DNA of 64,000 nucleotides from Trebonia sp963774945 (lineage in GTDB: Bacteria > Actinomycetota > Actinomycetes > Streptosporangiales > Streptosporangiaceae): assembly GCA_963774945.1 (NCBI GenBank), contig CAVZHA010000007.1, positions 842,806 to 906,805 on the forward strand, written 5' to 3'. Positions 1 through 7,775 of this stretch are shown here, one piece after another. The notes under the pieces were generated by a model. That model saw nothing but the letters and a program-made list of their open reading frames with translations. It did no database searches and was not told where the DNA came from. The position numbers and the translations under genes were made by a program. Each line of letters begins with the position of its first letter. Position 1 is the stretch's first letter.

Positions 1-448
1 CGACCTCGTCGAACGCCTCGTGGTGGGAGGCGATGATCGCCTTGTCGAACTCGTCGGAGTCGGCGGCGGCGGCCAGCGAGGCGGGCAGCCCCACCTCCTC
101 AAGCGCCTCGGTCAGCACGGCCGGATCCTCGCGCCGTCCCTGGTTGTGCAGCCGGGTCCCGATCGCGGTGTACAGCGGGCCGAGCACCGACGGCCCGGCC
201 TGCGCGGCGGCCGCCGCGCACACCCGTACCGGGCCCCAGGCCTTGCTCATCCGGGCCCGGTACTCCTCGTCCAGCCCCTTGCCCTCGTGCTGCACGAGGT
301 TGAGGTAGGCCAGCGACATGATCCGCCAGTCGGCCCGCACCGGCCGGACCCGCTCGACCTCGAGCATCCAGCGCGACGTGATCCACGCCCACGGGCAGAG
401 CGGATCGAACCAGAACTGCACGTCTTCAAGGTTCTGCGAGTCCGCCAT
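1..448 (-). CDS. DsbA-fold oxidoreductase, Rv2466c-like (partial)
   Basis: The reading frame enters from the left edge and starts at the ATG at 448-446, with GGAGC about 8 nt upstream. About 149 residues are present. The segments FWFDPLCPWAWITSRW, MSLAYLNLVQ, AWGPVRV and IGTRLHNQG match, from memory, the mycobacterial mycothiol-dependent nitroreductase Rv2466c, a thioredoxin-fold DsbA-family protein that reduces substrates with mycothiol. The active-site motif is CPWA, where Rv2466c has CPWC, so the resolving cysteine is absent. By inference it would work through one thiol with mycothiol as partner. The C-terminal part, including the cis-Pro loop, is outside the window. It is divergent from the small membrane protein at 508 with 59 bp between them. 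Family sure, exact substrate unknown. Confidence 0.85.
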   Translation of the reverse strand, partial: MADSQNLEDVQFWFDPLCPWAWITSRWMLEVERVRPVRADWRIMSLAYLNLVQHEGKGLDEEYRARMSKAWGPVRVCAAAAAQAGPSVLGPLYTAIGTRLHNQGRREDPAVLTEALEEVGLPASLAAAADSDEFDKAIIASHHEAFDEV

Positions 449-507
449 GGCGTGCGCTCCTTCGAAAAACAGGAAAGAAGATTTATCCCGAACGTACCCT
501 TAGGGGC

Positions 508-864
508 GTGGCGATGCACGGACTCGATGAGGACGACGTGGTGGAGCAGGGCGGACGGCCGCTGCTGCCGGAGTGGGCCCGGATCCCCCGCTGGCTGCCC
601 GGCCTCGGGGGGCGGCTGTCACGCGGCGCGGCCCTATTCGGCCTGGCGACGCTGATCGTCGGGCTGGCAGCCGGGTATGCGCTCGGCGACCGGCATGCGG
701 CACAGTCGCGGCCGGCGCCGTCGGCAGTGTCAGCATCGACGGCGGCATCCTCCGGCGTCGACGATCTGTTCGGCCTGGCCCAGACCGGAGAACGGCCGCA
801 CCGACAGCCCGCGACTGGCGAGGTTCTTGTCCCGGACTGGTCGCGAGGGCAATGGCGCCCCTGA
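508..864 (+). CDS. small single-pass membrane protein, unknown
   Basis: 118-residue reading frame from GTG 508 (ATG 514 is an alternative in the same frame). The first 45 residues are polar and then there is one clear hydrophobic segment, about residues 44-62 (ALFGLATLIVGLAAGYALG), followed by an Ala/Ser-rich linker and a tail without recognisable motif. This fits a type II or anchored accessory protein of the envelope. The tail after about residue 90 loses actinobacterial character (many Arg and Gln), so a 1-nt shift near 780 is possible and the true C-terminus may differ. I do not recognise the family. Confidence 0.45.
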   Translation: MAMHGLDEDDVVEQGGRPLLPEWARIPRWLPGLGGRLSRGAALFGLATLIVGLAAGYALGDRHAAQSRPAPSAVSASTAASSGVDDLFGLAQTGERPHRQPATGEVLVPDWSRGQWRP

Positions 865-1050
865 TGCCGGGTTCGCCACGCCTTGAGCAGCACGGCACCA
901 GCCCCGCGCCCTGCAGCGGCGACGAGCATGGCGGCTTGTCGACGGGTCGCCCGCGGCTCCGGGTCAGCCGGCGGGCTCTGGTCGTCCGGCGGCGCGGAGG
1001 GCAGCGACCTCGGGTGATGGCGAGCGGCGCGAAGACGGCATGCCTGAATT

Positions 1051-1096
1051 ATTGCGCGACAAAAGCTCCGGCAAGCGGGTGCAAACGTCGCGCAAT
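1051..1096. promoter_or_regulatory. inverted repeat upstream of hyi operon
   Basis: ATTGCGCGAC (1051-1060) and GTCGCGCAAT (1087-1096) form a perfect 10-bp inverted repeat with a 26-nt spacer. A G-T wobble and two further pairs extend it outward. It could be a two-half-site operator for a purine-catabolism regulator or a leader hairpin. No regulator is assigned. Confidence 0.45.
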
Positions 1097-1112
1097 GATG
1101 TCGGCGCCTCGC

Positions 1113-1128
1113 GCTTCTTGCTGTTATC
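1113..1128 (+). repeat. dispersed 16-nt repeat, copy 1
   Basis: Exact copy of GCTTCTTGCTGTTATC. It lies between the small membrane protein and hyi and is preceded by the short self-complementary stretch GCGCCTCGCGC. One of six identical copies, all in the plus orientation. Confidence 0.85.
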
Positions 1129-1173
1129 AGGAGCGGGCTTTGTCGCGGAGGCGGCGCATGGAAAACTGGGGGC

Positions 1174-1992
1174 GTGCGGACGTACGGGGCTCGGTTCGAC
1201 GTCAACTGCTCGATTCTGTTTACCGAGTTGCCGCTGGTTGAGCGGGCGGCGGCCGCTGAGGCGGCCGGGTTTGACGGGGTGGAGTTCTGGTGGCCGTGGG
1301 CGGGGATGGCGCCGTCTGACGCGGAGGGCGACGCGTTCGTCCGGTCGATCGGCGACGCCGGGGTCGAGCTAGCGTCGCTGAACTTTCACGCCGGGGACAT
1401 GGCGGCCGGCGAGCGCGGGATCCTGTCGCATCCGGGCCGGGCGGGTGAGTTCCGCGAGCACATCGCCGCCTGCGTCGAGATCGCGGCGCGGACCGGGTGC
1501 ACCCGGCTGAACGCGCCGTACGGGCTGCGGGCGGGCGGGGCCGATCATGACACGCAGGACGCCGTTGCCATCGGCAATCTTCGGCTCGCCGCTGAGGCTG
1601 CGGGTAAGGTCGGAGCGTCGGTGCTCGTCGAGGCCATTAACTCCGTAGATATCCCGGGGTTTCCTGTCGACACCAGCGCCCGCGCCATGGCGGTGATCGA
1701 ACAGGTGGGGGCGCCGAACGTGGGGTTCCTCGCGGACCTCTACCACCTGGCGAAGATGGGGGAAGACGTGGCTGAGGTGCTTACCCGCTACCGGGACGCG
1801 ATTATGCACGTCCAGGTGGCCGACCCGCCCGGACGGGGCGCGCCCGGCACCGGGACGCTCGACTTCGAGCCGGCCTTCGCCGCGCTCGCCCGCGACGGGT
1901 ACGCCGGGTGGGTGGGGCTCGAGTACGCGCCGTCGGACGCGGCCGACAGCACCGGGTCCTTCGGCTGGCTCCGAGTGGGGGAAACCTCGTGA
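1174..1992 (+). CDS. hyi: hydroxypyruvate isomerase family protein
   Basis: 272 residues from GTG 1174. Hyi interconverts hydroxypyruvate and tartronate semialdehyde in the glyoxylate branch of allantoin catabolism. The sequence is a complete AP-endonuclease-2-type TIM barrel: metal and substrate residues are expected at Glu in VLVEAINS (about 150), Asp and His in FLADLYHLAKMGEDV (about 190), His in IMHVQV (about 212) and Glu in VGLEYAP near the end. Length is close to the usual 258-270. It overlaps allB by 4 nt (GTGA), so hyi, allB and alc form one transcript. Other sugar-phosphate epimerase-like TIM barrels are possible, but the allantoin neighbours favour Hyi. Confidence 0.85.
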   Translation: MRTYGARFDVNCSILFTELPLVERAAAAEAAGFDGVEFWWPWAGMAPSDAEGDAFVRSIGDAGVELASLNFHAGDMAAGERGILSHPGRAGEFREHIAACVEIAARTGCTRLNAPYGLRAGGADHDTQDAVAIGNLRLAAEAAGKVGASVLVEAINSVDIPGFPVDTSARAMAVIEQVGAPNVGFLADLYHLAKMGEDVAEVLTRYRDAIMHVQVADPPGRGAPGTGTLDFEPAFAALARDGYAGWVGLEYAPSDAADSTGSFGWLRVGETS

Positions 1993-3326
1993 GCGAAACG
2001 CTGGTTATTCGGTCGCGACGGATGGTGCTGCCATCTGGCGTGACAGAGGCGGCGGCGGCCGTTAGGGAAAACCGAATTGAGCTTTTGACCGATTACGACG
2101 CGCCGATTGAGGCGGATCAAACCGTCGATCTCGGAGATCTGCCGCTGCTGCCCGGTCTGGTCGACTCGCATGTGCACGTGGACGAGCCGGGGCGGACCGA
2201 GTGGGAGGGGTTCGCGTCCGCGACCCGGGCGGCGCTCGCGGGCGGGATCACCACGATCGTCGACATGCCGCTGAACTCGCTGCCGGTCACCACCACGGTC
2301 GACGCGCTGCGTTCGAAGGCCGCGGCCGCGGCCGGGCAGTGCGCGGTCGACGTGGCGTTCTGGGGCGGCGCGGTGCCGGGGAACGTGCCCGAGCTCGGCG
2401 CGCTGCTCGACGCGGGCGTCGTCGGGTTCAAGTGCTTCCTGATCGACTCGGGCCTGGGCGACTTCCCGCCGCTCGATAAGAACGGCCTGCGGGCGGCGAT
2501 GAAGTCCCTCGCCGAGTCGGATGCGCCGATGCTCGTGCACGCGGAGGACCCGGCCGAGGTAACGTCGCCCGCCGGGTCCTCTTACGACGCGTTCGTCGCC
2601 TCCCGGCCGACGGTCGCCGAGCGGCGGGCGATCGAGACCGTCATCTCGGCCGCCGCCGCCACCGGGGCGCGGGCGCACATCGTGCACCTGGCGGCGGGCG
2701 ACTGCGCGGCGCTGATCGGCGCGGCCCGGGCGGCGGGGGTGTCGCTGACGGCGGAGACCTGCCCGCACTACCTGTTCTTCGCGGCCGAGGAGGTGCCGGC
2801 CGGGCACACCGAGTTCAAGTGCTGCCCGCCGATCCGGTACGCGGTCAACCGGGAGGCGCTGTGGCGGGCGCTGGGCGACGGCGCGATCGACGGCGTCGTG
2901 TCCGATCACTCGCCGTGCACGCCGGAGCTGAAGGGACTGCCGGACGGGGACTTCCGCACCGCCTGGGGCGGGATCTCCTCGCTCCAGCTCGGACCGTCGG
3001 TGGTCTGGTCGGTGGCGCGACGGCGCGGGTACTCGCTGGCCGACATCGCCCGGTGGATGTCGCTGTTCCCGGCGACGCTGGCCGGGCTGCCCAATAAGGG
3101 GCGGATCGCGGTCGGCTGCGACGCCGACTTCGTGGCGTTCGACCCGGACGCGTCGTTCGTGGTGCGGGGGGCCGAGCTGCTGCACAAGCACCCGGCAACC
3201 CCGTATGAGGGGCGGACGCTGTACGGCCGGGCCATGCGGACCTGGCTGGGCGGGGTCGAGGTCACCCCGTTCGATCCGCCGCGCGGGCGGTTGCTTGCGC
3301 GGGGAGGCGGGCTGCTTGACGTCTGA
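1989..3326 (+). CDS. allB: allantoinase
   Basis: 445 residues from GTG 1989, overlapping the hyi stop by 4 nt; the frame is also open further upstream, but this start gives the usual length. AllB hydrolyses allantoin to allantoate in the cytoplasm. Amidohydrolase signatures are complete: metal-binding HxH in LVDSHVHVDEPGRTEW (about residues 58-73), the lysine to be carboxylated in VGFKCFL (about 147), His in LVHAED and AHIVHLAAGD, and the catalytic Asp in VVSDHSPC (about 307). This DEPGRTEW context separates allantoinases from dihydropyrimidinases. The end overlaps the start of alc by 11 nt. No frame damage. Confidence 0.93.
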   Translation: MSETLVIRSRRMVLPSGVTEAAAAVRENRIELLTDYDAPIEADQTVDLGDLPLLPGLVDSHVHVDEPGRTEWEGFASATRAALAGGITTIVDMPLNSLPVTTTVDALRSKAAAAAGQCAVDVAFWGGAVPGNVPELGALLDAGVVGFKCFLIDSGLGDFPPLDKNGLRAAMKSLAESDAPMLVHAEDPAEVTSPAGSSYDAFVASRPTVAERRAIETVISAAAATGARAHIVHLAAGDCAALIGAARAAGVSLTAETCPHYLFFAAEEVPAGHTEFKCCPPIRYAVNREALWRALGDGAIDGVVSDHSPCTPELKGLPDGDFRTAWGGISSLQLGPSVVWSVARRRGYSLADIARWMSLFPATLAGLPNKGRIAVGCDADFVAFDPDASFVVRGAELLHKHPATPYEGRTLYGRAMRTWLGGVEVTPFDPPRGRLLARGGGLLDV

Positions 3327-4385
3327 CGGCGCGGACCCGCTGCACCTGCCCGACCTGGCCTCGCGGGCGCTGCGCGGGTCGGTGATCGCGGCCTCGGACG
3401 AGTTCTTCGCGGAGAAGGAGAACCTGATCAACCCGGGCGCGCCGACGTTCTCGCGCATACCTTCGGGCACAAGGGGCAGCTGTACGACGGGTGGGAGACG
3501 CGGCGACGGCGCGGTGGTTCCGCCGACTCCGGCCTGCTGCCTGGGGCCGACGAGCACGACTGGGCGATCGTGCGGCTCGGCGCGCCGGGGGTGGTGCACA
3601 CGGTGGTGGTGGACACCGCGCACTTCACCGGGAACTTCCCTTCGGCCTGCTCGGTGGAAGCCTGCTGGGCGGACGGGTATCCGGACCTGGCGGCGCTGGA
3701 GTCGGCGCGGTGGGTGGAAATCGTGCCGCGGTCGCCGCTAACCGGGGACGCGGCCCACGTCTTTGGGATCCCGGCCTCGTCGCGGCACCGGTTCAGCCAC
3801 GTGCGGCTGCGGATCTTCCCCGACGGCGGGGTGGCGCGGCTGCGGGTGCACGGGGTCGTGGTGCCCGATCCGGCGCTGCTCGAGGGGCTGACGTTCGACC
3901 TGGCGGCGCTCGAGAACGGCGGCGACGTGGTCGCGTGCAGCGACCGGTTCTACTCGGCCCCGCGCAACGCGATCTCCCCCGGACTGTCGCGGGTGATGGG
4001 CGAGGGATGGGAGACGCGGCGGCGGCGCGCGGCCGGGAACGAGTGGCTGGTGGTGCGGTTCGCCGGGCAGGCGGTGGTCACGCTGGTCGAGGTGGACACG
4101 TCCGGGTACATCGGGAACTCGCCGGGGATGGCCGAGGTGCGCGGGTACACGGGGCCCGGTGACGACGGGGCGTGGGGCGATCCGTCGTCGTGGGGGCCGC
4201 TGCTCCCCCGGACCGCGCTGCGGCCGGACACGCCGCACCGGTTCCGGGTCTCGCCTGCCCCGTGCGAGCTGGTCCGGCTCGACGTGCTCCCCGACGGCGG
4301 GGTGGCCCGGCTGCGGCTGTACGGATCGCTGTCCACCGAGGGGCTGGCCCAGGTGCGCTCGCGCTGGGCGCAGACGGCGGTCTGA
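3316..4385 (+). CDS. alc: allantoicase (one frameshift)
   Basis: Allantoicase splits allantoate into ureidoglycolate and urea. The start chosen is TTG 3316, preceded by GGGGAGG at 3301-3307 and overlapping allB. The family hallmarks are present twice, as expected for its duplicated jelly-roll domain: GQLYDGWETRRRR, VDTAHFTGNFP and RLRIFPDGGVARLRVHG in the first half; MGEGWETRRRR, VDTSGYIGNSPG and RLDVLPDGGVARLRLYG in the second. The reading frame changes near 3457 (after NPGAPTFS): adding one C would restore TFGHKG, and the span plus one nucleotide gives exactly 356 residues. I take this as a sequence error. Last gene of the operon. Confidence 0.9.
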
Positions 4386-4398
4386 CGCGTTTTCGCGT
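4385..4398 (+). terminator. small hairpin at alc stop
   Basis: ACGCG-TTTT-CGCGT begins on the last base of the alc stop codon. The 5-bp stem with a T-loop is weak and not followed by a T-run; a possible terminator for the allantoin operon. Confidence 0.25.
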
Positions 4399-4424
4399 CT
4401 CCGGTCTGCTTTCGTTTAGTCCGT

Positions 4425-4464
4425 CGTGCTAAAAACTTGACCGCCCGTACTAAAAATTGTACGG
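4425..4464 (+). promoter_or_regulatory. phased direct repeat and palindrome upstream of tetR
   Basis: CGTGCTAAAAACTTGA (4425-4440) and CGTACTAAAAATTGTA (from 4446) are similar direct repeats 21 bp apart, two helical turns. The second contains the perfect inverted repeat CCGTAC-8-GTACGG (4445-4464). This AT-rich island just before the TetR gene is the most likely autoregulatory operator of the tetR-ABC operon. Binding is inferred. Confidence 0.5.
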
Positions 4465-4502
4465 TTGGATGAGTAGGCGACAGCGGCGGAGGTGCGTCAG
4501 CC

Positions 4503-5114
4503 GTGATGGTGCGAATCACGACCGGTCAGAAGTCATTCATCGAGCAGGCGCGGCGTGAGCAGATCGTGGACGCGGCGATCGACGTGCTCTACGAGAGCGG
4601 TTTCGCCGCCGCGTCCCTCGGCGCGATCGCCGAGCGCATCGGGGTGAGCAAGGGCGTGCTCTCCTACCACTTCGCGGGCAAGAGCGAGCTGTTGCGCGAG
4701 GTCATCGGGCACGTGCTGACCGAGGCGGCCGAGTACATGACCCCGCGGGTCGCGGCGGCCACCTCGTACCTGGACGCGCTGCGGATCTACGTGACGTCGA
4801 ACCTCGACTTCATCGGCGCGCACCGGCGCGAGATCATCGCGTTCACCGAGATCGTGAACGGGATGCCGCCCGGCGGCAGCGACCCGCCGCCCTATCTCGA
4901 GGGGCACCGGTCGGCCGTCGAGGACCTGACCCGGCTGCTCGAGGCGGGCCAGGCGGCGGGCGAGTTCGGCGAGTTCTCAGCCTTCGTGACCGCGGTGTCC
5001 CTGCGCGCGTCGGTCGACGCCATCTCCGGACTGCTGCGGGCCGATCCGGCCATGGACGTCGACGAGTACGGCAGGCAGCTGCTCGGCATTTACGAGCGGG
5101 CGGTGCGGCCATGA
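4503..5114 (+). CDS. TetR/AcrR family regulator
   Basis: 203 residues from GTG 4503 (ATG 4506 equally possible), with GGAGG at 4485-4489. The N-terminal helix-turn-helix is clear: QIVDAAIDVLYESGF, then LGAIAERIGVSKGVLSYHFAGKSELLREV (about residues 18-62). The C-terminal ligand domain is typical in length but gives no ligand. The stop overlaps the ABC ATPase start by 4 nt (ATGA), so the regulator very probably controls this exporter-like operon through the operator just upstream. Dimeric cytosolic repressor by family knowledge. Confidence 0.9.
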   Translation: MMVRITTGQKSFIEQARREQIVDAAIDVLYESGFAAASLGAIAERIGVSKGVLSYHFAGKSELLREVIGHVLTEAAEYMTPRVAAATSYLDALRIYVTSNLDFIGAHRREIIAFTEIVNGMPPGGSDPPPYLEGHRSAVEDLTRLLEAGQAAGEFGEFSAFVTAVSLRASVDAISGLLRADPAMDVDEYGRQLLGIYERAVRP

Positions 5115-5911
5115 CCGCGGCGCAGTCCAGGCCGGGTCCGGTCGCGGGCGAGCAGGGCGCTCCGGCGCTGCGGATCGCGGGGCTGGCGAAATCGTTCGGC
5201 GACACCGTGGCGGTCACCGACGTCGAGCTGATCGTCCGCGGCGGCAGCTTCCTCGGCTTGGTTGGGCCGAACGGCGCGGGCAAGACCACGCTGCTGTCGA
5301 TGGCGATCGGGCTGCTGCGACCGGACCGCGGCACCGCCTTCGTGCTCGGCCAGGACGTCTGGTCGAAGACGGGCTCGGTGACGGCGAAGCAGCTAATCGG
5401 GGCGCTGCCGGACGGGCTGGCGCTGCCGCAGCGGCTGACCGGGACGGAGCTGCTGACCTATCTCGGCCTGCTGCGAGGGATGCCCGAGGAGGTGGTCCGC
5501 GACCGCGCCGCCGAGCTGCTCGACGTCCTCGACCTGGCGCACGCCGGGCGCACCCTGATCGCGGACTACTCGACCGGCATGCGGAAGAAGATCGGCCTGG
5601 CCAGCGCGCTGCTGCACGGGCCGCGGGTGCTCGTGCTCGACGAGCCGTTCGAGGCAGTGGACCCGGTGTCGGCCGCGGTCGTGCGGGCGATCCTGGACGG
5701 CTTCATCGCGGCGGGCGGGACGGTCGTGATGAGCACCCACGTGATGGCGCTGGTCGAGCAGGTCTGCGATCACGTCGCGGTCATGGCGCACGGTCAGATT
5801 CTGCGCACCGGGACGCTGTCGGCGGTGCGCGGCGAGCAGACGCTCGAGGCCGCGTTCGCCGAACTGGTCGGCGCGGCACCGGCCCGGGGGCTGTCATGGT
5901 TCGCGTCCTGA
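5111..5911 (+). CDS. ABC transporter ATP-binding protein
   Basis: 266 residues. Complete nucleotide-binding subunit: Walker A GPNGAGKTT (about residues 54-62), Q-loop region after the first 90 residues, signature STGMRKKIGLA (about 155), Walker B VLVLDEPF (about 176) and H-loop STHVM (about 205). The DrrA/CcmA-like form (short, with a separate membrane partner) fits an exporter for drugs or lipids. It overlaps tetR by 4 nt and the permease by 16 nt, so the three are co-transcribed and presumably co-translated. Substrate unknown. Confidence 0.93.
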   Translation: MTAAQSRPGPVAGEQGAPALRIAGLAKSFGDTVAVTDVELIVRGGSFLGLVGPNGAGKTTLLSMAIGLLRPDRGTAFVLGQDVWSKTGSVTAKQLIGALPDGLALPQRLTGTELLTYLGLLRGMPEEVVRDRAAELLDVLDLAHAGRTLIADYSTGMRKKIGLASALLHGPRVLVLDEPFEAVDPVSAAVVRAILDGFIAAGGTVVMSTHVMALVEQVCDHVAVMAHGQILRTGTLSAVRGEQTLEAAFAELVGAAPARGLSWFAS

Positions 5912-7428
5912 TCGCGCTGCGCCGCACCGTCTTGCGAAATCAGCTGGCCAGGACCAACCCGGCCATGCTGCTGACCGGCGCCGGGCTGGTTTTGCTCTCC
6001 GCCGTGGGCACGATCTGGCTGGGGCTGGTGACGTACCAGAGCGCGGCGGCCGCGACCGACGTGCTCGCGCTGGTGTTCCTGCTCTGGGTGGGGGGCCGGG
6101 TAGCGCAGAGCGCGCTTGCGGGCGACGCCGTGCTGCGGCCCGAGTTGTTCAGCCTGCTGCCGCTTGACCGCCGTCGGCTGGCGCGCTCGCTGCTGGTCGT
6201 CGGGCTGCTCGACCCGGCCGGGGTGTTCATGGCGATCGCGTTCGGCGCGCTCATCGCGCGGGCGGTTGGCGTGGGCGCGGCTGCCACTGCCGTCGCGGTC
6301 GTTGGCGTCCTGTTGTCGCTGGCCCTGGCGAGTGTGCTGTCGACGATCGCGGGGGCGGCGCTCGGTCCTGGCTCGCGCCGCGGGCACGACGTCGGCACGA
6401 TCGTGACCGCGGTCGCGCTGAGCGTGGTCGCGGTCGCCGCGACGTTGCTTCCCGCGTTGGACACCGCGTTTCGCCGCGGTTCGGTTCCGTGGCTGGCGGA
6501 CACGCTGACGTGGCTGCCGACGGGCTGGGGGCCGGTCGCCGTGCAGGCGGCCGCGCGCGGCGACTGGGTGGCTGTTTTTGGATCCCTGGCGGGCCTGGCC
6601 GTGCTCACGGTGGCCGTCGCTCAGTGGTGGCCGGCCGTTCTGAGTCGGCGGATGGACGCGGCGGCGCGGCCCGCCCATGCGGGGGGCGGCCGGCCGGGCC
6701 GCTGGTCTTTGCTCCCCGGGACCCCGATCGGGGCGGTCACCGGGAAGGAGATCCGGATGTGGGTGCGCGACCCGATCCGGCTGACCTGCCTGCTGATCGC
6801 GGTCATCGTCGGCGCCGCGGCCTGCGCCATCCCCAGGCTGACGAGCGGCACCTACCTGCTGCTGCCGTACGCGGGGATCCTCACCGCGGTGATCGCGGGC
6901 GCCTGCGCGTGCAACCTCTACGGCTCCGACGGCACCAGCCTGTGGCTGACGGTGATGATCCCGGACTCCAGCCGAGCCGACGTCCGTGGTCGCCAGGCCG
7001 CGTGGCTGATCGTGGTGGCTCCCTACACGGTCGCGGTCACGATCGCGTTCACGGCACTGAGCGGCGTGCACGCGGCCTGGCCGTGGGTGCTGGCGATGCT
7101 GCCGGCCGTGCTCGGCGGGGCGGCCGGGCTGGCGCCGTTCTCGTCGCTGATCAGCGTCCAGCCGCTCGACGAGACCGGCGGGCCTACCCCGGCCTATTCG
7201 CTGAAGGTGCACATCGCGCTGGTGGTGGTCACGCTCACCGCGCTGGTGCCGGTCGCGGTGCTGGTGGCCGCGCGGGTCTGGCATGAGTCGTGGCTGTCTT
7301 GGGCGGCGGTGCCGGTGGGTCTACTGACCGGGGCGGTTTTTGCGGCGTACTTGGGTGCGCTTGCGGTTAGCCGACTGCAGAAGCGGCAGGTTGGCATCCT
7401 GCGGGTGCTGGCCGACGCGGCCCGGTAG
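5896..7428 (+). CDS. ABC transporter permease
   Basis: 510 residues from GTG 5896. About ten to twelve hydrophobic segments are visible, starting with AMLLTGAGLVLLSAVGTIWLGLV, then long Ala/Val-rich helices and a final TM ending near LTGAVFAAYLGALAV. There is a cytoplasmic stretch about residues 245-285 (HAGGGRPGRWSLLPGTPIG) before a second helical bundle, so the gene looks like an ABC-2-like two-bundle permease in one chain. It makes the membrane half of the exporter with the preceding ATPase. No substrate clue in sequence or context. Confidence 0.85.
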   Translation: MVRVLIALRRTVLRNQLARTNPAMLLTGAGLVLLSAVGTIWLGLVTYQSAAAATDVLALVFLLWVGGRVAQSALAGDAVLRPELFSLLPLDRRRLARSLLVVGLLDPAGVFMAIAFGALIARAVGVGAAATAVAVVGVLLSLALASVLSTIAGAALGPGSRRGHDVGTIVTAVALSVVAVAATLLPALDTAFRRGSVPWLADTLTWLPTGWGPVAVQAAARGDWVAVFGSLAGLAVLTVAVAQWWPAVLSRRMDAAARPAHAGGGRPGRWSLLPGTPIGAVTGKEIRMWVRDPIRLTCLLIAVIVGAAACAIPRLTSGTYLLLPYAGILTAVIAGACACNLYGSDGTSLWLTVMIPDSSRADVRGRQAAWLIVVAPYTVAVTIAFTALSGVHAAWPWVLAMLPAVLGGAAGLAPFSSLISVQPLDETGGPTPAYSLKVHIALVVVTLTALVPVAVLVAARVWHESWLSWAAVPVGLLTGAVFAAYLGALAVSRLQKRQVGILRVLADAAR

Positions 7429-7775
7429 GCGGGTTCGGGCAGAATCCGTGATTGTGTGCCATTGGGGCGTCGCTTTTCGGCCGCAGGCGTCATCGTGTTC
7501 CATTTTGGGCGCTATACGACCCGAAATACCCACGATGACTCCTGAATCGCCCCAGGCTGTGGTGCGTGGTAACGATGGGGACGGTGCGCCGATGCCCGGC
7601 TGGCGGAACGAGGGTCTTAGGTACAGGTGCGCGCCAATCGTTATGACCGCTAAGCGTGGAATCCGTCCCCGATTATCTTCGCCCAGCCGCCCATGGCGAT
7701 AGGCTTTATTTACGTCGTTCCGCCCATTGCCATGTCGCTGAACTTCATGGCTTTGTCTCTCAAAGGTCAGCTTTG
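7429..7775. other. 347-bp intergenic region before the STAND gene
   Basis: No gene I can support and no strong hairpin. Base composition is visibly less GC-rich than in the flanking transporter genes, as is the gene that follows, which suggests the left edge of an acquired segment. The promoter of the STAND gene should lie here. Confidence 0.4.

Larger units (their letters stand above)
865..1173. other. 309-bp intergenic region upstream of hyi
   Basis: No convincing gene. It holds a long inverted repeat (1051-1096) and, 17 nt after it, the first copy of the dispersed 16-nt repeat (1113-1128), ending 45 nt before the hyi start. The hyi-allB-alc promoter presumably lies here, but I cannot place -35 and -10 boxes with confidence. 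Confidence 0.5.
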
